Source: an uncultured Bacteroidota bacterium (GTDB taxonomy: Bacteria; Bacteroidota; Bacteroidia; Chitinophagales; Chitinophagaceae). Taken from it: a stretch of 64,000 nt of DNA. Shown here one piece after another: positions 1 through 9,700 of the stretch. The first letter of the stretch is position 1. The number at the start of each line of letters is the position of its first letter. The position numbers and the translations under genes were made by a program. Below the pieces are notes generated by a model, which saw only the letters and a program-made list of their open reading frames with translations, searched no databases and was not told the origin of the DNA. The stretch is from NCBI GenBank assembly GCA_903904855.1, contig CAIVEH010000119.1, positions 1 to 64,000 of the forward strand, written 5' to 3'.

Positions 1-43
1 AACTTTAAAGAATACAACACGGGAATCAAAATAAATAAATTAG

Positions 44-514
44 ATGTGGACCCCAAACGGATATCTTACCTTAGCAAATTACCAGAACTCAACTACAGAA
101 TTTATCCTTAATGGTGTACTTTATTTAATCAACATCACTAATACTAAAAACAAAGAAAAACTGCCGGTTCTGAACCCACTGAAAGGCGAGGGTATATATG
201 CCGCCATTTATGATGTGGTGCGCAGGGTGCCGACGGGCAGGGTAACCAGTTATGGCGCTGTAGCGGCGGCAATAGGCGCGGCTTCAGGGGCGCGGCTGGT
301 TGGGTATGCCATGAACCTATGCCATGACGTAACCCCTGCAGTGCCTGCCCACAGGGTAGTGAACCGAATTGGCCTGCTTACCGGCAAGCATCATTTTTCT
401 CCTCCCGAAAAGATGCAACAATTATTAGAAAAAGAAGGTGTAAAAGTAGTGGATGATAAAGTGGTGAATTTTGAGACACTCTTCTGGGATCCCCTCAGGG
501 AACTCGATTTCTGA
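44..514 (+). CDS. Alkyltransferase-like (ATL) protein, MGMT C-terminal family
   Basis: The last ~110 residues carry the DNA-binding fold of O6-alkylguanine-DNA alkyltransferases: VPTGRVTSYGAVAAA (helix-turn-helix entry), SGARLVGYAM (Arg-finger region) and PAHRVVNRIG. In true MGMT the last motif is PCHRV with a methyl-accepting Cys. Here the Cys is Ala, so the protein should bind but not repair alkylguanine. Known ATLs of this type flag lesions for nucleotide excision repair. The first ~45 residues look unlike the family and there is no internal ATG, so the true start is uncertain. No operon partner is visible; the next gene is 112 nt away. Family assignment is firm, the start is not. Confidence 0.85.
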   Translation: MWTPNGYLTLANYQNSTTEFILNGVLYLINITNTKNKEKLPVLNPLKGEGIYAAIYDVVRRVPTGRVTSYGAVAAAIGAASGARLVGYAMNLCHDVTPAVPAHRVVNRIGLLTGKHHFSPPEKMQQLLEKEGVKVVDDKVVNFETLFWDPLRELDF

Positions 515-625
515 TAAAATTATTCCCCAATAGCCCGGAAATACGAAAGTGAGAGAAAAAATAATCTGAAATTATTTGTTTTTCATAAAATATTCATAAC
601 TTGTAATACCCTAAATAAAGGTCTT

Positions 626-955
626 ATGGTATTGCAACCGGAATCTCTTGGGAATTATGTGCTCTCTTTGCTGGATAACGGCCAGGGAAGGGAGACAATT
701 GAAAACTTATTGCTGGAAAAAGGCCATGATGAACGGTTTGTGAAAGAATTGGTTACAGAAACCATAAAGCTGCGGCAAACAAAGCGGCGGGCGCAGGGCC
801 TTACCTTTATACTTGTGGGGGCGGTTATCTGCCTTCTGAGTTGCATACTCACTATAACTTCTTCATTCAGCACTGAGTCCTTCCCATATGTATTGTATGG
901 TTTTACCAGCCTGGGTATTGTTGTTGTTTTTTTTGGTTTGATGAGGGTATTCTGA
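626..955 (+). CDS. Small two-helix membrane protein of unknown function
   Basis: Not recognised as a named family. The first ~50 residues are a soluble helical segment (ESLGNYVLSLLDNGQGRETI, then a charged stretch ending KLRQTKRRAQG). Two hydrophobic helices follow (LTFILVGAVICLLSCILTI and YVLYGFTSLGIVVVFFGL). The N-terminal half resembles short domains in Bacteroidota proteins that precede membrane helices, but this is an impression. It stands alone between the ATL gene and another hypothetical. The minus-strand ORF at 655-873 is its shadow. Confidence 0.6.
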   Translation: MVLQPESLGNYVLSLLDNGQGRETIENLLLEKGHDERFVKELVTETIKLRQTKRRAQGLTFILVGAVICLLSCILTITSSFSTESFPYVLYGFTSLGIVVVFFGLMRVF

Positions 956-1075
956 CCTCCTGTTTTTGATCATAGTATTTCTGTTTCATTCAGTTTAATT
1001 TAGTGTTGAAATAATACCAATAGTGTTATTGTACGCACTTTTTTCGCTACTCAACTTAACTCAACATACAGAATT

Positions 1076-1399
1076 ATGCCAGTTACCATATTAGATGAAA
1101 CAGCGCTTGCCCTGCGTCAGGATTGGGACCTGGAGTTGCCAAACACTATTTCGGAAGAAGCTATTCTGCAATTGCTTGCCGAAAGGATTGTAACGATACT
1201 GGAGCGCGGCGCTGAAACATTTTACCAGCTTATGTACCGGCTCGATATTTCGGAGAAAAAACTCAATGCGATACTGGATGATGAAAATGTGCCCGCCAAA
1301 ATAGCCCGCCTCATATATGACCGCCAGCTGCAAAAAATAAAAAGCCGGCATGAGAACAGGATGCGGCGAGAAGATCTGGACCCGGAATTGCAATGGTGA
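1076..1399 (+). CDS. Conserved hypothetical protein, 107 aa
   Basis: A soluble, highly charged, mostly helical protein with no signal peptide or membrane segment. The central part (LLAERIVTILERGAETFYQL, then LMYRLDISEKKLNAILDDE) reads like a small all-alpha protein. It contains ALARLIYDRQ-type helices (NVPAKIARLIYDRQ) and a basic stretch KIKSRHENRMRRED near the C terminus. The composition and clean start suggest a real gene, probably taxon-restricted. No function can be assigned and the neighbours give no hint. Confidence 0.6.
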   Translation: MPVTILDETALALRQDWDLELPNTISEEAILQLLAERIVTILERGAETFYQLMYRLDISEKKLNAILDDENVPAKIARLIYDRQLQKIKSRHENRMRREDLDPELQW

Positions 1400-1508
1400 A
1401 AAAAACAATGAGATTATACTACTTATAGCCTATTAACAGATGTTTTCATGTACTTACCAAATTTAGCTGCTACGGCCAGCAATACTATCCCCTGATCATC
1501 TAGAAGAC

Positions 1509-2219
1509 TTACTTCGTAAACTTATACCCGATACCCCTGATACTGTGAAAATGTTTCGGGTTACGGCTGTCGGGTTCGAAAAATTTGCGGAAGTTGAGAA
1601 TAAAGTTGTCGATAGTGCGGGTGGTGGGGTATACATTGTAGCCCCATACTATCTGCAATATCTGCTCCCTGCTCACTACCTCACCTTCGTGTTCTACGAG
1701 CAGCTTCAATAATGCTGATTCTTTCTTGCTCAGCTCCTGTGGTTTGTTGTTTTTATCAATACACTCATGCCCTGCGAAATCTATTTTACAACCATCAAAC
1801 TCATAAATATCGCTCATGGCTTGTGGCTCGCGCATTTTCTTATTCTTGGTTACCAGTTTATCTACCCTCAGCAACAGCTCTTCCAGATTAAAGGGTTTGG
1901 TGAGGTAGTCATCGCCTCCTTTTTTGAGGCCCTCTACCCTGTCGGCGCTGCTGTTGCGTGCCGAAAGGAAGAGGATAGGGATATCGTTATGTTGCATCCT
2001 GATGGTTTCGCACACAGTAATCCCATCCATATCGGGCAGCATAATATCGAGGATAATGAGGTCGAAATATTCATTCTTCACCATCTTAATTACCCCCGGG
2101 CCGTTATCTACAGTTGTTACTTCATAACCTTCCAGCTCCAGATTCAGTTTCAGTCCCTCGCGCAGGCTTTCTTCATCTTCAGCAATAAGTAGGGAAGCTT
2201 TGTGTGTTTTGGTAACCAT
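1509..2219 (-). CDS. OmpR/PhoB-family response regulator
   Basis: Residues ~8-122 form a receiver domain: acidic pocket AEDEE, phospho-acceptor Asp58 in DLIILDIMLPDMDG, Ser/Thr switch in LFLSARNSS, and Lys in YLTKPFNLEE. Residues ~140-235 form a winged-helix DNA-binding domain (SKKESALLKLLVEHEGEVVS, then TRTIDNFILNFRKFFE and the closing RGIGYKF). The protein is full length for the family. It has no adjacent kinase; the only histidine kinase in the window lies 7.6 kb away at 9801-10766 on the same strand and is a plausible but unproven partner. Target genes are unknown. Confidence 0.95.
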   Translation of the reverse strand: MVTKTHKASLLIAEDEESLREGLKLNLELEGYEVTTVDNGPGVIKMVKNEYFDLIILDIMLPDMDGITVCETIRMQHNDIPILFLSARNSSADRVEGLKKGGDDYLTKPFNLEELLLRVDKLVTKNKKMREPQAMSDIYEFDGCKIDFAGHECIDKNNKPQELSKKESALLKLLVEHEGEVVSREQILQIVWGYNVYPTTRTIDNFILNFRKFFEPDSRNPKHFHSIRGIGYKFTK

Positions 2220-2864
2220 ATTGGTTTTTCTATTTTTATTAAGTGTAGTTTGTATTTTTAACCGGGAATTGCAGGTATTTCAAGGATACGCAATAATAGT
2301 ACATAAAGCTGATTTTTTTGTTATAGTTATAAAATATACTATAGTTCTGCACACTTTATAAGAAGAGGAGCAGGCAATGGCACGGAGGAGCAAACCTAAC
2401 ATCTGAGAATCAGCTGTTGAGCAATGTAAGTGATAAAATCCAACAGATTCACTTTGAGATTGCTTCAATTTTACTTCAAAACACTTCAAAAACGCTTCAA
2501 TTTTCTTCTAAAATTTCCGGTTGCAGGCTTTGAATGGTAATTTGTTTGCATTCTCTAACGAAATGTTATTATATCCTGTTATTCCGATTACCAATAGGAT
2601 AGTTTTCTCTTTTTCCTTAAGCTGGCATGAAAATTGATATATCTTTACTTCAGAATGGCTTGAATTAACATTCTGTTTGGCATTTTTGAATATACCATGA
2701 CGAATAAAAATACCTGATCAGCCAACTTTATTGGTAAATTTGGTGTCTATCATTAAAAAAGTTTCTGTTTATTTTTGAACGGGGAAATAAAAAAATACAT
2801 TATTTTTAAACCACTTATTAATATATATAATCACATTATTGAATAACTACTTATAATATACTCT
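2220..2864. other. 645-bp AT-rich intergenic region
   Basis: Divergent promoter space between the response regulator (minus) and the large secreted protein (plus). The track ORF at 2280-2489 (minus, 69 aa) has no recognisable content and lies in low-complexity AT sequence, so it is not called. I see no RNA gene, repeat array or clear consensus promoter; the last ~100 bp are extremely AT-rich. Confidence 0.6.
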
Positions 2865-5486
2865 ATGCGCCGTTTTTATAATTCAATACTTACAATGCTC
2901 ATCCTGATTTTACCGGGATGGAGCAATGCGTTTGCACAAACACTCTTTCCCGTGCCCAACATACCAGGTGTATGTGGTGTAAACGGGGTTATTGTTAACA
3001 TGACCGGCGGCAGCGGCGGCGCGAGTAACAGTAGCGGTACCGGCTTCCCTGATGGCGGCCCGGGCGGGAATGGCGGTTCGATTGTGTGTACTCTGAATGT
3101 AGCAACACCAGTTGTGATCACATCGCTTACTTACTATGTGGGAATGGCAGGAACTACCGGAGTACCCGTATTGACCGGAACAACCGGCGCAGCGGGCGGT
3201 ACAGGCTATGGCAATGGAGGCAATGCAGGCAGTTTTGCCGGACCTTCGGGAATTGTGGGCACTGATGTATGCGGCGGCGCTGGCGGCGGTTCATCGGCTG
3301 TATTGAATACAACAGGCTCTACTGTGCTGCTTGTAACAGGCGGCGGTGGCGGTGGCGGCGCATTATCGCCCACGGTGGGTGGCGGTGCAGCAGGCAACCC
3401 CGGCGCACCAGGTGGTAGTTTTGCTCCCAATTTTGGTGGCTCAGGTGGCACGCCGGGTACCTTTGGCGCTGCAGGAGGGATAGGCATTGCCAATAACGGT
3501 ATAGCCGCACAAGCTACAGCTCCGGGCAACGGCGGCGATGGTGGCGAGGGACTTACCGGCAGCCAGTCCGGTGGCGGTGGCGGGGCAGGTTATGGCGGCG
3601 GCGGCGGCGGCGGGGCCGGAAACACGTTTACTGCCGGTGTTAATACAGTTACTGCCGGCGGCGGCGGTGGATCCAACTATGTTAATCCTGCTGCCATAAC
3701 TACAGGGCTTTTCAATGGCACAGCCACCACAACAGGAGATGGAGCTGTTTCGCTTGTTGTATATCCGGATATTGCAACCACCACAGGAGTAATATTATGC
3801 AGCGGCGTAACATCAACTTTTACCGAAACAACACCCGGAGGCACGTGGAGTTCCTCCAACCCTTCCATTGCAACAGTAAGCGCTACAACAGGCACATCAA
3901 TTATTGTTACAGCGGGAACAACATCGGGAGTAGTAAATATTTCTTACACTGAACCAAGTGGTTACTGGTCTTATGTTACCGTTACGGTGAATCCGGGAGC
4001 TGCACCTATTACAGGCCCTGGTGAAGTATGCGTTTCACAAACCATAAGCCTGGTTGATACCACTGTAGGCGGAGCATGGACAAGCGGAAATCCAGCTGTT
4101 GCAACAGTTTCAGCTACAGGAGTGGTAACCGGTGTATCGGCAGGTACTGCTGATATCACCTATACCTTACCTCTTGGCTGCAATGCTACAACAACAATTA
4201 CAGTTTACCCTACGCCCGGTCCCATTACAGGAACATTGTCGGTATGTGTGGGCAATACAACACCGCTGTCTGATGCCGTAACAGGAGGGATCTGGAGCAG
4301 CTCTAATACTGCGGTCGGTTCGATAGATGCTGCTACCGGAGTGGTATCAGGAATATCTCCCGGTACTACTACCATTACTTATGGTTTTGCCGGACTATGC
4401 CTGACAACAGCAGAAGTTACCGTAAATCCATTGCCGGTTATCACAAGTACAGACTCAACAAACCCGACAACCTGCGGTGGATGGGATGGTACAATAACAT
4501 TGAATGGATTAGCTTCAGGCACTTCGTTTATAGTTAATTATGACTATAATGGCACACCAGCTCCAGCCCTGACAATAACAGCCGACAACGGCCACCTGAT
4601 TATTAACTTGCCAAATGCCAACCTTCTGGATACAGGAACCTATTCGAATATATATGTTACAAACGCAATTACAGGTTGCGTGTCCAACATCGTTGGGCCG
4701 ATAGTATTGGTAGACCCACCGAATCCACCAGCACCAGTAATTAGCAGTAATCAGCCACTATGTGTAAACCAGACATTATTTCTTTCAGGAACAGATGCTT
4801 TACCTGGAGGCTCCTATTCATGGTCAGGGCCGAACGGGTTTACATCAGGTATTCAGAATCCAACTATCATTCCGGCAACTTATGCCGACACCGGAACGTA
4901 TACGCTCATATACACACTGTTTAATTGTCAAAGCCTGCCAGCTACATCTGATATAGTGATAGTAGCGGCACCATCACTTACCAATGTTACTGTGAGCCAG
5001 ACAATACTATTGGGCAGCAGTGTTCAGCTGAACGCCGATAATGCTCTGCAGTACAGGTGGGTGCCTAATGATGGAACCTTGAGCAACCCGGATATAAATA
5101 ACCCAGTAGCTAAGCCCCTGGTAACCACTACTTATACAGTATATGGTATGAGCTTGTATGGATGCGTTGATTCGGCACAAGTAACTATATCAATTGATAA
5201 CGGCAATAGCGGAGGAATACCTACTGCATTTACTCCAAATAACGACGGGCGCAATGATGTGTTCCGCCCGGTAGGTATGCAATTCCGCAATATTGTTGAA
5301 TTCCGTGTTTACAACAGATGGGGGCAACAGGTATTCTATTCGAACAGTATGGACCATGGATGGGATGGTACCTTTAATGGTGTGCCACAGGAAACGGGCG
5401 ATTATTTTTACCAGATTATTGTAGCGCAGCCAGGAGCAAAAGCTGAGAACATATACTATAAAGGCGAGGTTACTCTGATACGGTAA
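2865..5486 (+). CDS. Glycine-rich, Ig-repeat surface protein with type B T9SS C-terminal domain
   Basis: A signal peptide (hydrophobic LTMLILILPGW, cleavage near SNAFA-Q) starts an 873-residue protein. Residues ~35-285 are very Gly-rich, with runs such as GGGGGGGG and GGAGYGGGGGGGAG. Residues ~300-560 hold three or four bacterial Ig-like repeats of the form GGTWSSSNPSIATVSATTG ... ITYT. Residues ~630-780 look PKD/Ig-like. The end (IPTAFTPNNDGRNDVFRP ... FRVYNRWGQQVFY ... GWDGTFNG ... GDYFYQI) is the gliding-motility-associated (CHU_C, TIGR04131-type) domain that directs type IX secretion and surface attachment. Likely an adhesin or matrix protein. The neighbours are unrelated and a terminator follows at 5530. 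Confidence 0.9.
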   Translation: MRRFYNSILTMLILILPGWSNAFAQTLFPVPNIPGVCGVNGVIVNMTGGSGGASNSSGTGFPDGGPGGNGGSIVCTLNVATPVVITSLTYYVGMAGTTGVPVLTGTTGAAGGTGYGNGGNAGSFAGPSGIVGTDVCGGAGGGSSAVLNTTGSTVLLVTGGGGGGGALSPTVGGGAAGNPGAPGGSFAPNFGGSGGTPGTFGAAGGIGIANNGIAAQATAPGNGGDGGEGLTGSQSGGGGGAGYGGGGGGGAGNTFTAGVNTVTAGGGGGSNYVNPAAITTGLFNGTATTTGDGAVSLVVYPDIATTTGVILCSGVTSTFTETTPGGTWSSSNPSIATVSATTGTSIIVTAGTTSGVVNISYTEPSGYWSYVTVTVNPGAAPITGPGEVCVSQTISLVDTTVGGAWTSGNPAVATVSATGVVTGVSAGTADITYTLPLGCNATTTITVYPTPGPITGTLSVCVGNTTPLSDAVTGGIWSSSNTAVGSIDAATGVVSGISPGTTTITYGFAGLCLTTAEVTVNPLPVITSTDSTNPTTCGGWDGTITLNGLASGTSFIVNYDYNGTPAPALTITADNGHLIINLPNANLLDTGTYSNIYVTNAITGCVSNIVGPIVLVDPPNPPAPVISSNQPLCVNQTLFLSGTDALPGGSYSWSGPNGFTSGIQNPTIIPATYADTGTYTLIYTLFNCQSLPATSDIVIVAAPSLTNVTVSQTILLGSSVQLNADNALQYRWVPNDGTLSNPDINNPVAKPLVTTTYTVYGMSLYGCVDSAQVTISIDNGNSGGIPTAFTPNNDGRNDVFRPVGMQFRNIVEFRVYNRWGQQVFYSNSMDHGWDGTFNGVPQETGDYFYQIIVAQPGAKAENIYYKGEVTLIR

Positions 5487-5529
5487 GAGCCTGTGGCTAT
5501 GGTCAAAGTAAAAAACTCAATTTGTACAT

Positions 5530-5569
5530 AAAAAGTATGCCCACGATTTCTAACATGGGCATTCTTTTT
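5530..5569 (+). terminator. Rho-independent terminator after the CHU_C protein
   Basis: Arms AAAAAGTATGCCCA and TGGGCATTCTTTTT pair with one mismatch around a 12-nt loop, and the 3' arm ends in a T run. The hairpin lies 44 nt past the stop codon of the upstream gene. Confidence 0.8.
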
Positions 5570-5740
5570 ATGTCCATTTTCATTATTTACAGATATCCTA
5601 TACTTGTGCATTAATAGGTGGATTTATTGTGGATAAACTGTTACTATTCAGGCTGGTAATATTAACTTAACATTCCGGTAATATTGTATTTATACTAAAG
5701 TGGTCCCTTTGTGTAACCAAATGCTTCTTAGAAGGGAATA

Positions 5741-6652
5741 ATGGCTAAAAGAGAAGTGGATATCGTGGTGCTGTCGGACGTTCACCTGGGCACTTACGGA
5801 TGCCATGCAACCGAACTACTGCAATACCTGAAAAGTATAAAACCCAAAGCTGTTGTTCTGAACGGTGATATTATTGATATCTGGCAGTTCAGCAAGCGCT
5901 ACTGGCCTGCTACCCATATGATGGTGGTGAAGCACCTGATAGGGCTGATAGCCAAAGATACCCCTGTATATTATATACCCGGCAACCACGATGAGATGCT
6001 GAGGAAGTTTAAGGATTTCCAGCTGGGATCATTAAAAATAACGAATAAATTATCACTGAAAATAGATGGCAAGCGCCTGTGGATTTTTCATGGCGATGTA
6101 TTTGATGTGGTGATGCAGCACAGCCGGTGGCTGGCCAAACTGGGTGCGATAGGGTACGATTTTCTGATTCTAATCAACAGCCTGGCCAATTTTATATCTG
6201 CCAAACTGGGACAGGGAAAGATGTCGATCTCAAAAAAGGTGAAAAACAGTGTGAAGGGGGCAGTAAAATTCATCAACAAGTTTGAAGAGACAGTTTGCGA
6301 TATCGCAGCTGAAAACAAGTATGATTATGTGATCTGCGGCCATATACACCAGCCAGAGATACGGGATGTGCAAACGGCTACAGGCACAGTTACGTATATG
6401 AATTCTGGCGACTGGATTGAGAACCTGACTGCACTGGAATATGCCGATGCAAAATGGAGCATTTACAATTATTTTACAGATCCGGTGGCACAGGCTATTG
6501 ATGTGAGTAAGAAAAAAGGCAGTAAAGAATCGGCCAAAACCATGATGGCCAGCCTGATGCTGGAACTTAATATGAAGCAGGGCAAACCCAATGAGGACCT
6601 GGATGATAATGAAGAATATGAGGGCTTGGGCGCAGCAATAGAAGCCGCGTAA
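5741..6652 (+). CDS. COG2908-type metallophosphoesterase (UDP-2,3-diacylglucosamine diphosphatase-like)
   Basis: All calcineurin-like metal-site motifs are present in order: SDVHLG, NGDIIDIW, GNHDE, FHGDVFD and CGHIHQPE, followed by MNSGDWIEN. This pattern belongs to the LpxH/YbbF group, which hydrolyses UDP-2,3-diacylglucosamine to lipid X in lipid A synthesis. At 303 residues it is longer than E. coli LpxH (~240), with a charged C-terminal tail (NEDLDDNEEYEGLGAA). The next gene, 117 nt downstream, is a MurG-like glycosyltransferase, which suggests a cell-envelope role. Bacteroidota often have several such paralogues, so an exact LpxH function is not assured. Confidence 0.85.
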   Translation: MAKREVDIVVLSDVHLGTYGCHATELLQYLKSIKPKAVVLNGDIIDIWQFSKRYWPATHMMVVKHLIGLIAKDTPVYYIPGNHDEMLRKFKDFQLGSLKITNKLSLKIDGKRLWIFHGDVFDVVMQHSRWLAKLGAIGYDFLILINSLANFISAKLGQGKMSISKKVKNSVKGAVKFINKFEETVCDIAAENKYDYVICGHIHQPEIRDVQTATGTVTYMNSGDWIENLTALEYADAKWSIYNYFTDPVAQAIDVSKKKGSKESAKTMMASLMLELNMKQGKPNEDLDDNEEYEGLGAAIEAA

Positions 6653-6769
6653 GGGAAGTTAGCAATTGGCAGTTAACAATTTACAGTTGCCAGTATAGTT
6701 CACGGGTATAGGTAGAATGAGGTTATTTTAATAACGTTTCTCACAATCCATATCCTCAGCAGTTATAAA

Positions 6770-7801
6770 ATGAAAATACTTTTTGCAATACAGGGAACAG
6801 GTAATGGCCATCTGAGCAGGGCAAGAGATGTATACCCTGAACTGGTAAAATATGGCGAGGTGGATGTGCTGATAAGTGGCATACAGGCTGATGTGGAAGT
6901 TCCCTTTCCGGTAAAGTACCGGTTTTATGGCATGAGCTTCATCTTCGGCAAGAAGGGTGGTGTGGATCTGATAGCTACAGCAAAAACAGCAAAACTTTTC
7001 CGTTTACTTAAAGATATACGTGAGTTCCCGATTGAGCAATATGACCTGGTGATTAATGATTTTGAACCTGTATCATCCTGGGCCTGCAAGCGCAAACATC
7101 TGCCTTGCATATCTGTGAGCCACCAGTGTGCTGTATTGCATCCGGCTGCTCCCAAACCTGAATCAGGAGATATAATAGGTAAACTGGTGCTTCAGCGCTA
7201 TGCCCCTGTTACTGCCAGCTATGGCTTTCATTTCAAAGCGTTTGCCGAAAATATTTTCACTCCGGTTATACGGAAAGAAATAAGGGAGATGAAGGCGTCG
7301 GATAAAGGACACTATGCCGTTTACCTGCCTGCATACGACGATGCCACCATAGTTAAGCATCTGTCGCAGTTTCCCGATGCAAAATGGGATGTGTACTCGA
7401 AGCATAATAAAACGCCTGAAGTAATAGGGAATGTATCGCTGAAGAAAATAGACAACCGGGCTTTTATAGAAAGTATGGCTTCTTGCACCGGGTTGTTATG
7501 CGGAGCAGGTTTTGAAGGACCTGCCGAGGCAATGTACCTTAACAAAAAAGTGCTGGTGATACCTATGCTCACACAATACGAACAGCACTGCAATGCTGCA
7601 GGAGCTGCTGCTATGGGAGCCACTGTAATACAAACGCTGAGCGAAAAAAATTACCCTGCCATACGTGAATGGCTGGATAAGGGCAAAAAAATTGAAGTTA
7701 ACTACCCCGATATTACCGCTGAAATAATTGAGAAAATAATACAGGAAAATGTACCACTATTTAAACAACGACATAAAGCACCGGTTAGCATCGATTTTTA
7801 A
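6770..7801 (+). CDS. MurG-like (GT-B, family 28-type) glycosyltransferase
   Basis: A 343-residue protein with a GT-B fold signature. The N terminus has MKILFAIQGTGNGHLSRA, the Gly-rich loop and GHLSRA seen in MurG/UDP-sugar transferases. The C-terminal donor site has LLCGAGFEGPAEAMYLNKKV followed by VIPMLTQYEQHCNAA. Family members move a sugar from a nucleotide donor to a lipid or small acceptor; the substrate cannot be read from sequence. It follows the metallophosphoesterase on the same strand and could be co-transcribed with it. There is no signal peptide or membrane segment, consistent with a peripheral cytoplasmic enzyme. Confidence 0.85.
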   Translation: MKILFAIQGTGNGHLSRARDVYPELVKYGEVDVLISGIQADVEVPFPVKYRFYGMSFIFGKKGGVDLIATAKTAKLFRLLKDIREFPIEQYDLVINDFEPVSSWACKRKHLPCISVSHQCAVLHPAAPKPESGDIIGKLVLQRYAPVTASYGFHFKAFAENIFTPVIRKEIREMKASDKGHYAVYLPAYDDATIVKHLSQFPDAKWDVYSKHNKTPEVIGNVSLKKIDNRAFIESMASCTGLLCGAGFEGPAEAMYLNKKVLVIPMLTQYEQHCNAAGAAAMGATVIQTLSEKNYPAIREWLDKGKKIEVNYPDITAEIIEKIIQENVPLFKQRHKAPVSIDF

Positions 7802-7920
7802 CCGCAGCCTGGATTTGCTGGAGCATGCTACTGATATATTGCGGGCAATATTCCTTTAATTGTTGATTTCTGGAATTGCTGATTAAATAATCATTTTACG
7901 AAGACCAAGTAGGCCACTAC

Positions 7921-8045
7921 CTCCATTCTTATAAACTTATGCTCACACGAAAAGGTATTTCGCCCCTACAGGCTTGATTTCATTAAATATTTTATCGAGG
8001 GGCTTCACCCCTCGCTTCTGGATTATGCCCTTTCAGGGAGGTCAG
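7921..8045. repeat. Degenerate REP-like intergenic element
   Basis: Within the 307-bp gap 7802-8108 lies a GC-rich patch containing CGCCCCTACAGG, a 7-bp perfect stem CGAGGGG-cttca-CCCCTCG (7996-8014), and GCCCTTTCAGGG. Such gcccct/aggggc modules recur between genes in many Bacteroidota. Only one copy is seen here, so repeat status is inferred from general knowledge. Confidence 0.4.
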
Positions 8046-8108
8046 ACTGCTTAAGATAGGAATTGGGTATCACCCCCTTAAAAATAATGGGGTTTATCAT
8101 TATTCAGT

Positions 8109-8438
8109 TTAAATTTCAAAATACTGAACCATACATTCTTTTAACATTAGCTCCTGGGCTGCGATACCAGTTACAGGCATATGCATCAGTTGATGAAAAT
8201 GGGGCCAGCCTTCCTCATCGCGGCCAGCAAATTCGTAATAACCAAGCCGACATAATAAAGTACACACCCCTACATGAATAAGATCCTGCTTCTGCTCTTT
8301 CGAGAATTTTTTGGGCAAGTGGCTGCCCAGTTCGTTGATGCCTATCAGATAAAGAATACCTTCCATATCGGGCACTTTGCCAAACCGCTCTCTCAACAGG
8401 TTTTCAGTATCCAGCCACCTTTGTTCAAAATTTTCCAT
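8109..8438 (-). CDS. Conserved hypothetical protein, 109 aa
   Basis: A soluble, compact protein with no signal. It starts MENFEQRWLDTENLLRERFG and contains GILYLIGINELGSHL, KEQKQDLIHVGVCTLLCRLG and DEEGWPHFHQL, which look like conserved helices of a Bacteroidota-specific family. It reads divergently from the MoxR gene. The plus-strand ORFs at 8063-8281 and 8274-8462 are its shadows. No function is assigned. Confidence 0.7.
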   Translation of the reverse strand: MENFEQRWLDTENLLRERFGKVPDMEGILYLIGINELGSHLPKKFSKEQKQDLIHVGVCTLLCRLGYYEFAGRDEEGWPHFHQLMHMPVTGIAAQELMLKECMVQYFEI

Positions 8439-8686
8439 CGTTTAATAAGTCTAAAGTCGTAAGTCTGCTGTAGAAAGTAACAGGCTTTCATTGTCAAAGA
8501 TAGAATTCAAATGGGTGGTTACCTATTATTCTCCTGGTGAATAAAAACGGTAACTCTTAAAATTATTTTTAAAAAAAGTTAAAACTATTTTCTGCCTATC
8601 TTTATATAACTTTCCCTTTTTACTTTTGATTCTCCAAAATTTCATAAACAGGGAATCAGAAACAAAACGTTGAACTTTAATATTAT

Positions 8687-9691
8687 ATGGAAATCACATC
8701 ATCTGTCGACATCCGCGAACTGAATGAACGAATCCACCAACAAAGCGCTTTTATAGAGTTGCTGAACATGGAACTGAACAAGACGGTAGTAGGCCAGAAA
8801 ACAATGGTTGAACGCCTGATGATAGGTCTGCTTGCCAATGGCCATGTATTGCTTGAGGGTGTTCCCGGACTGGCAAAAACACTGGCTATCAAATCGTTGG
8901 CTACAGCTATACACGGCCGGTTTGCACGTATCCAGTTTACACCCGACCTGCTACCTGCCGACGTGCTGGGAACTATGGTTTACAATCCGCAGGCACATGA
9001 GTTTGCGGTGCGTAAAGGGCCCATTTTCGCCAACTTTATACTGGCCGATGAAATAAACCGCGCCCCGGCCAAGGTGCAGAGCGCCCTGCTAGAAGCAATG
9101 CAGGAACGCCAGGTAACTATAGGCGACCATACTTACCCGCTCGAAGAGCCTTTCCTGGTACTGGCAACACAGAACCCGATAGAGCAGGAAGGCACCTACG
9201 AACTGCCTGAAGCCCAGGTAGACCGGTTTATGCTGAAGATAGTTATCACCTACCCCAAAAAGGAAGAGGAGCGCCAGATAATACGCACCAACCTGAACCC
9301 CGGCGGCATGGTAAAAATAAACCCGGTAGTAACCACACAGGATATTATGAAGGCCCGCACCCTGGTGCGTGAGGTGTATATGGATGAAAAAATTGAGCAG
9401 TATATACTGGATATTGTTTTCGCTACCCGTTTCCCTGATGAGTATAAACTAGGCAAACTGAAGCCTTACATCAGTTATGGCGGTTCACCACGTGCCAGTA
9501 TCAATCTGGCTCTGGCGGCTAAAGCTTATGCATTTATCAAGCGTAGAGGCTATGTGATACCAGAGGATGTGCGTGCCATCTGTCATGATGTTATGCGCCA
9601 CCGTATAGGGCTTACTTATGAAGCCGAAGCAGAGAACATTACCAGCGAGCAGATACTGAATGAGATACTTAATGTCGTAGAAGTACCTTAA
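8687..9691 (+). CDS. MoxR-family AAA+ ATPase
   Basis: A 334-residue AAA_3 ATPase. Walker A is GVPGLAKT (residues ~58-65), Walker B with sensor is LADEINRAPAKVQSALLEAM, followed by ATQNPIEQEGTYELPEAQVD and a C-terminal lid with GGSPRASINLALAAKAYA. MoxR proteins act as chaperones that mature metal- or stress-related complexes, commonly next to DUF58 and von Willebrand A-domain genes. Here no such partners follow: the next gene is a convergent histidine kinase. The set may lie elsewhere. The minus-strand and alternate-frame ORFs across it are shadows. Confidence 0.95.
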   Translation: MEITSSVDIRELNERIHQQSAFIELLNMELNKTVVGQKTMVERLMIGLLANGHVLLEGVPGLAKTLAIKSLATAIHGRFARIQFTPDLLPADVLGTMVYNPQAHEFAVRKGPIFANFILADEINRAPAKVQSALLEAMQERQVTIGDHTYPLEEPFLVLATQNPIEQEGTYELPEAQVDRFMLKIVITYPKKEEERQIIRTNLNPGGMVKINPVVTTQDIMKARTLVREVYMDEKIEQYILDIVFATRFPDEYKLGKLKPYISYGGSPRASINLALAAKAYAFIKRRGYVIPEDVRAICHDVMRHRIGLTYEAEAENITSEQILNEILNVVEVP

Positions 9692-9700
9692 ACCCCCAAA

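Noticed and set aside
2280-2489. Minus-strand 69-aa ORF upstream of the response regulator
   Set aside because: No recognisable motif, odd composition, and it sits in AT-rich promoter DNA. Probably chance.
3206-3529. Minus-strand Pro/Ala-rich ORF (107 aa)
   Set aside because: It is the complementary reading of the Gly-rich coding region of the CHU_C protein; GGC/GGT codons read as Ala/Pro on the other strand.
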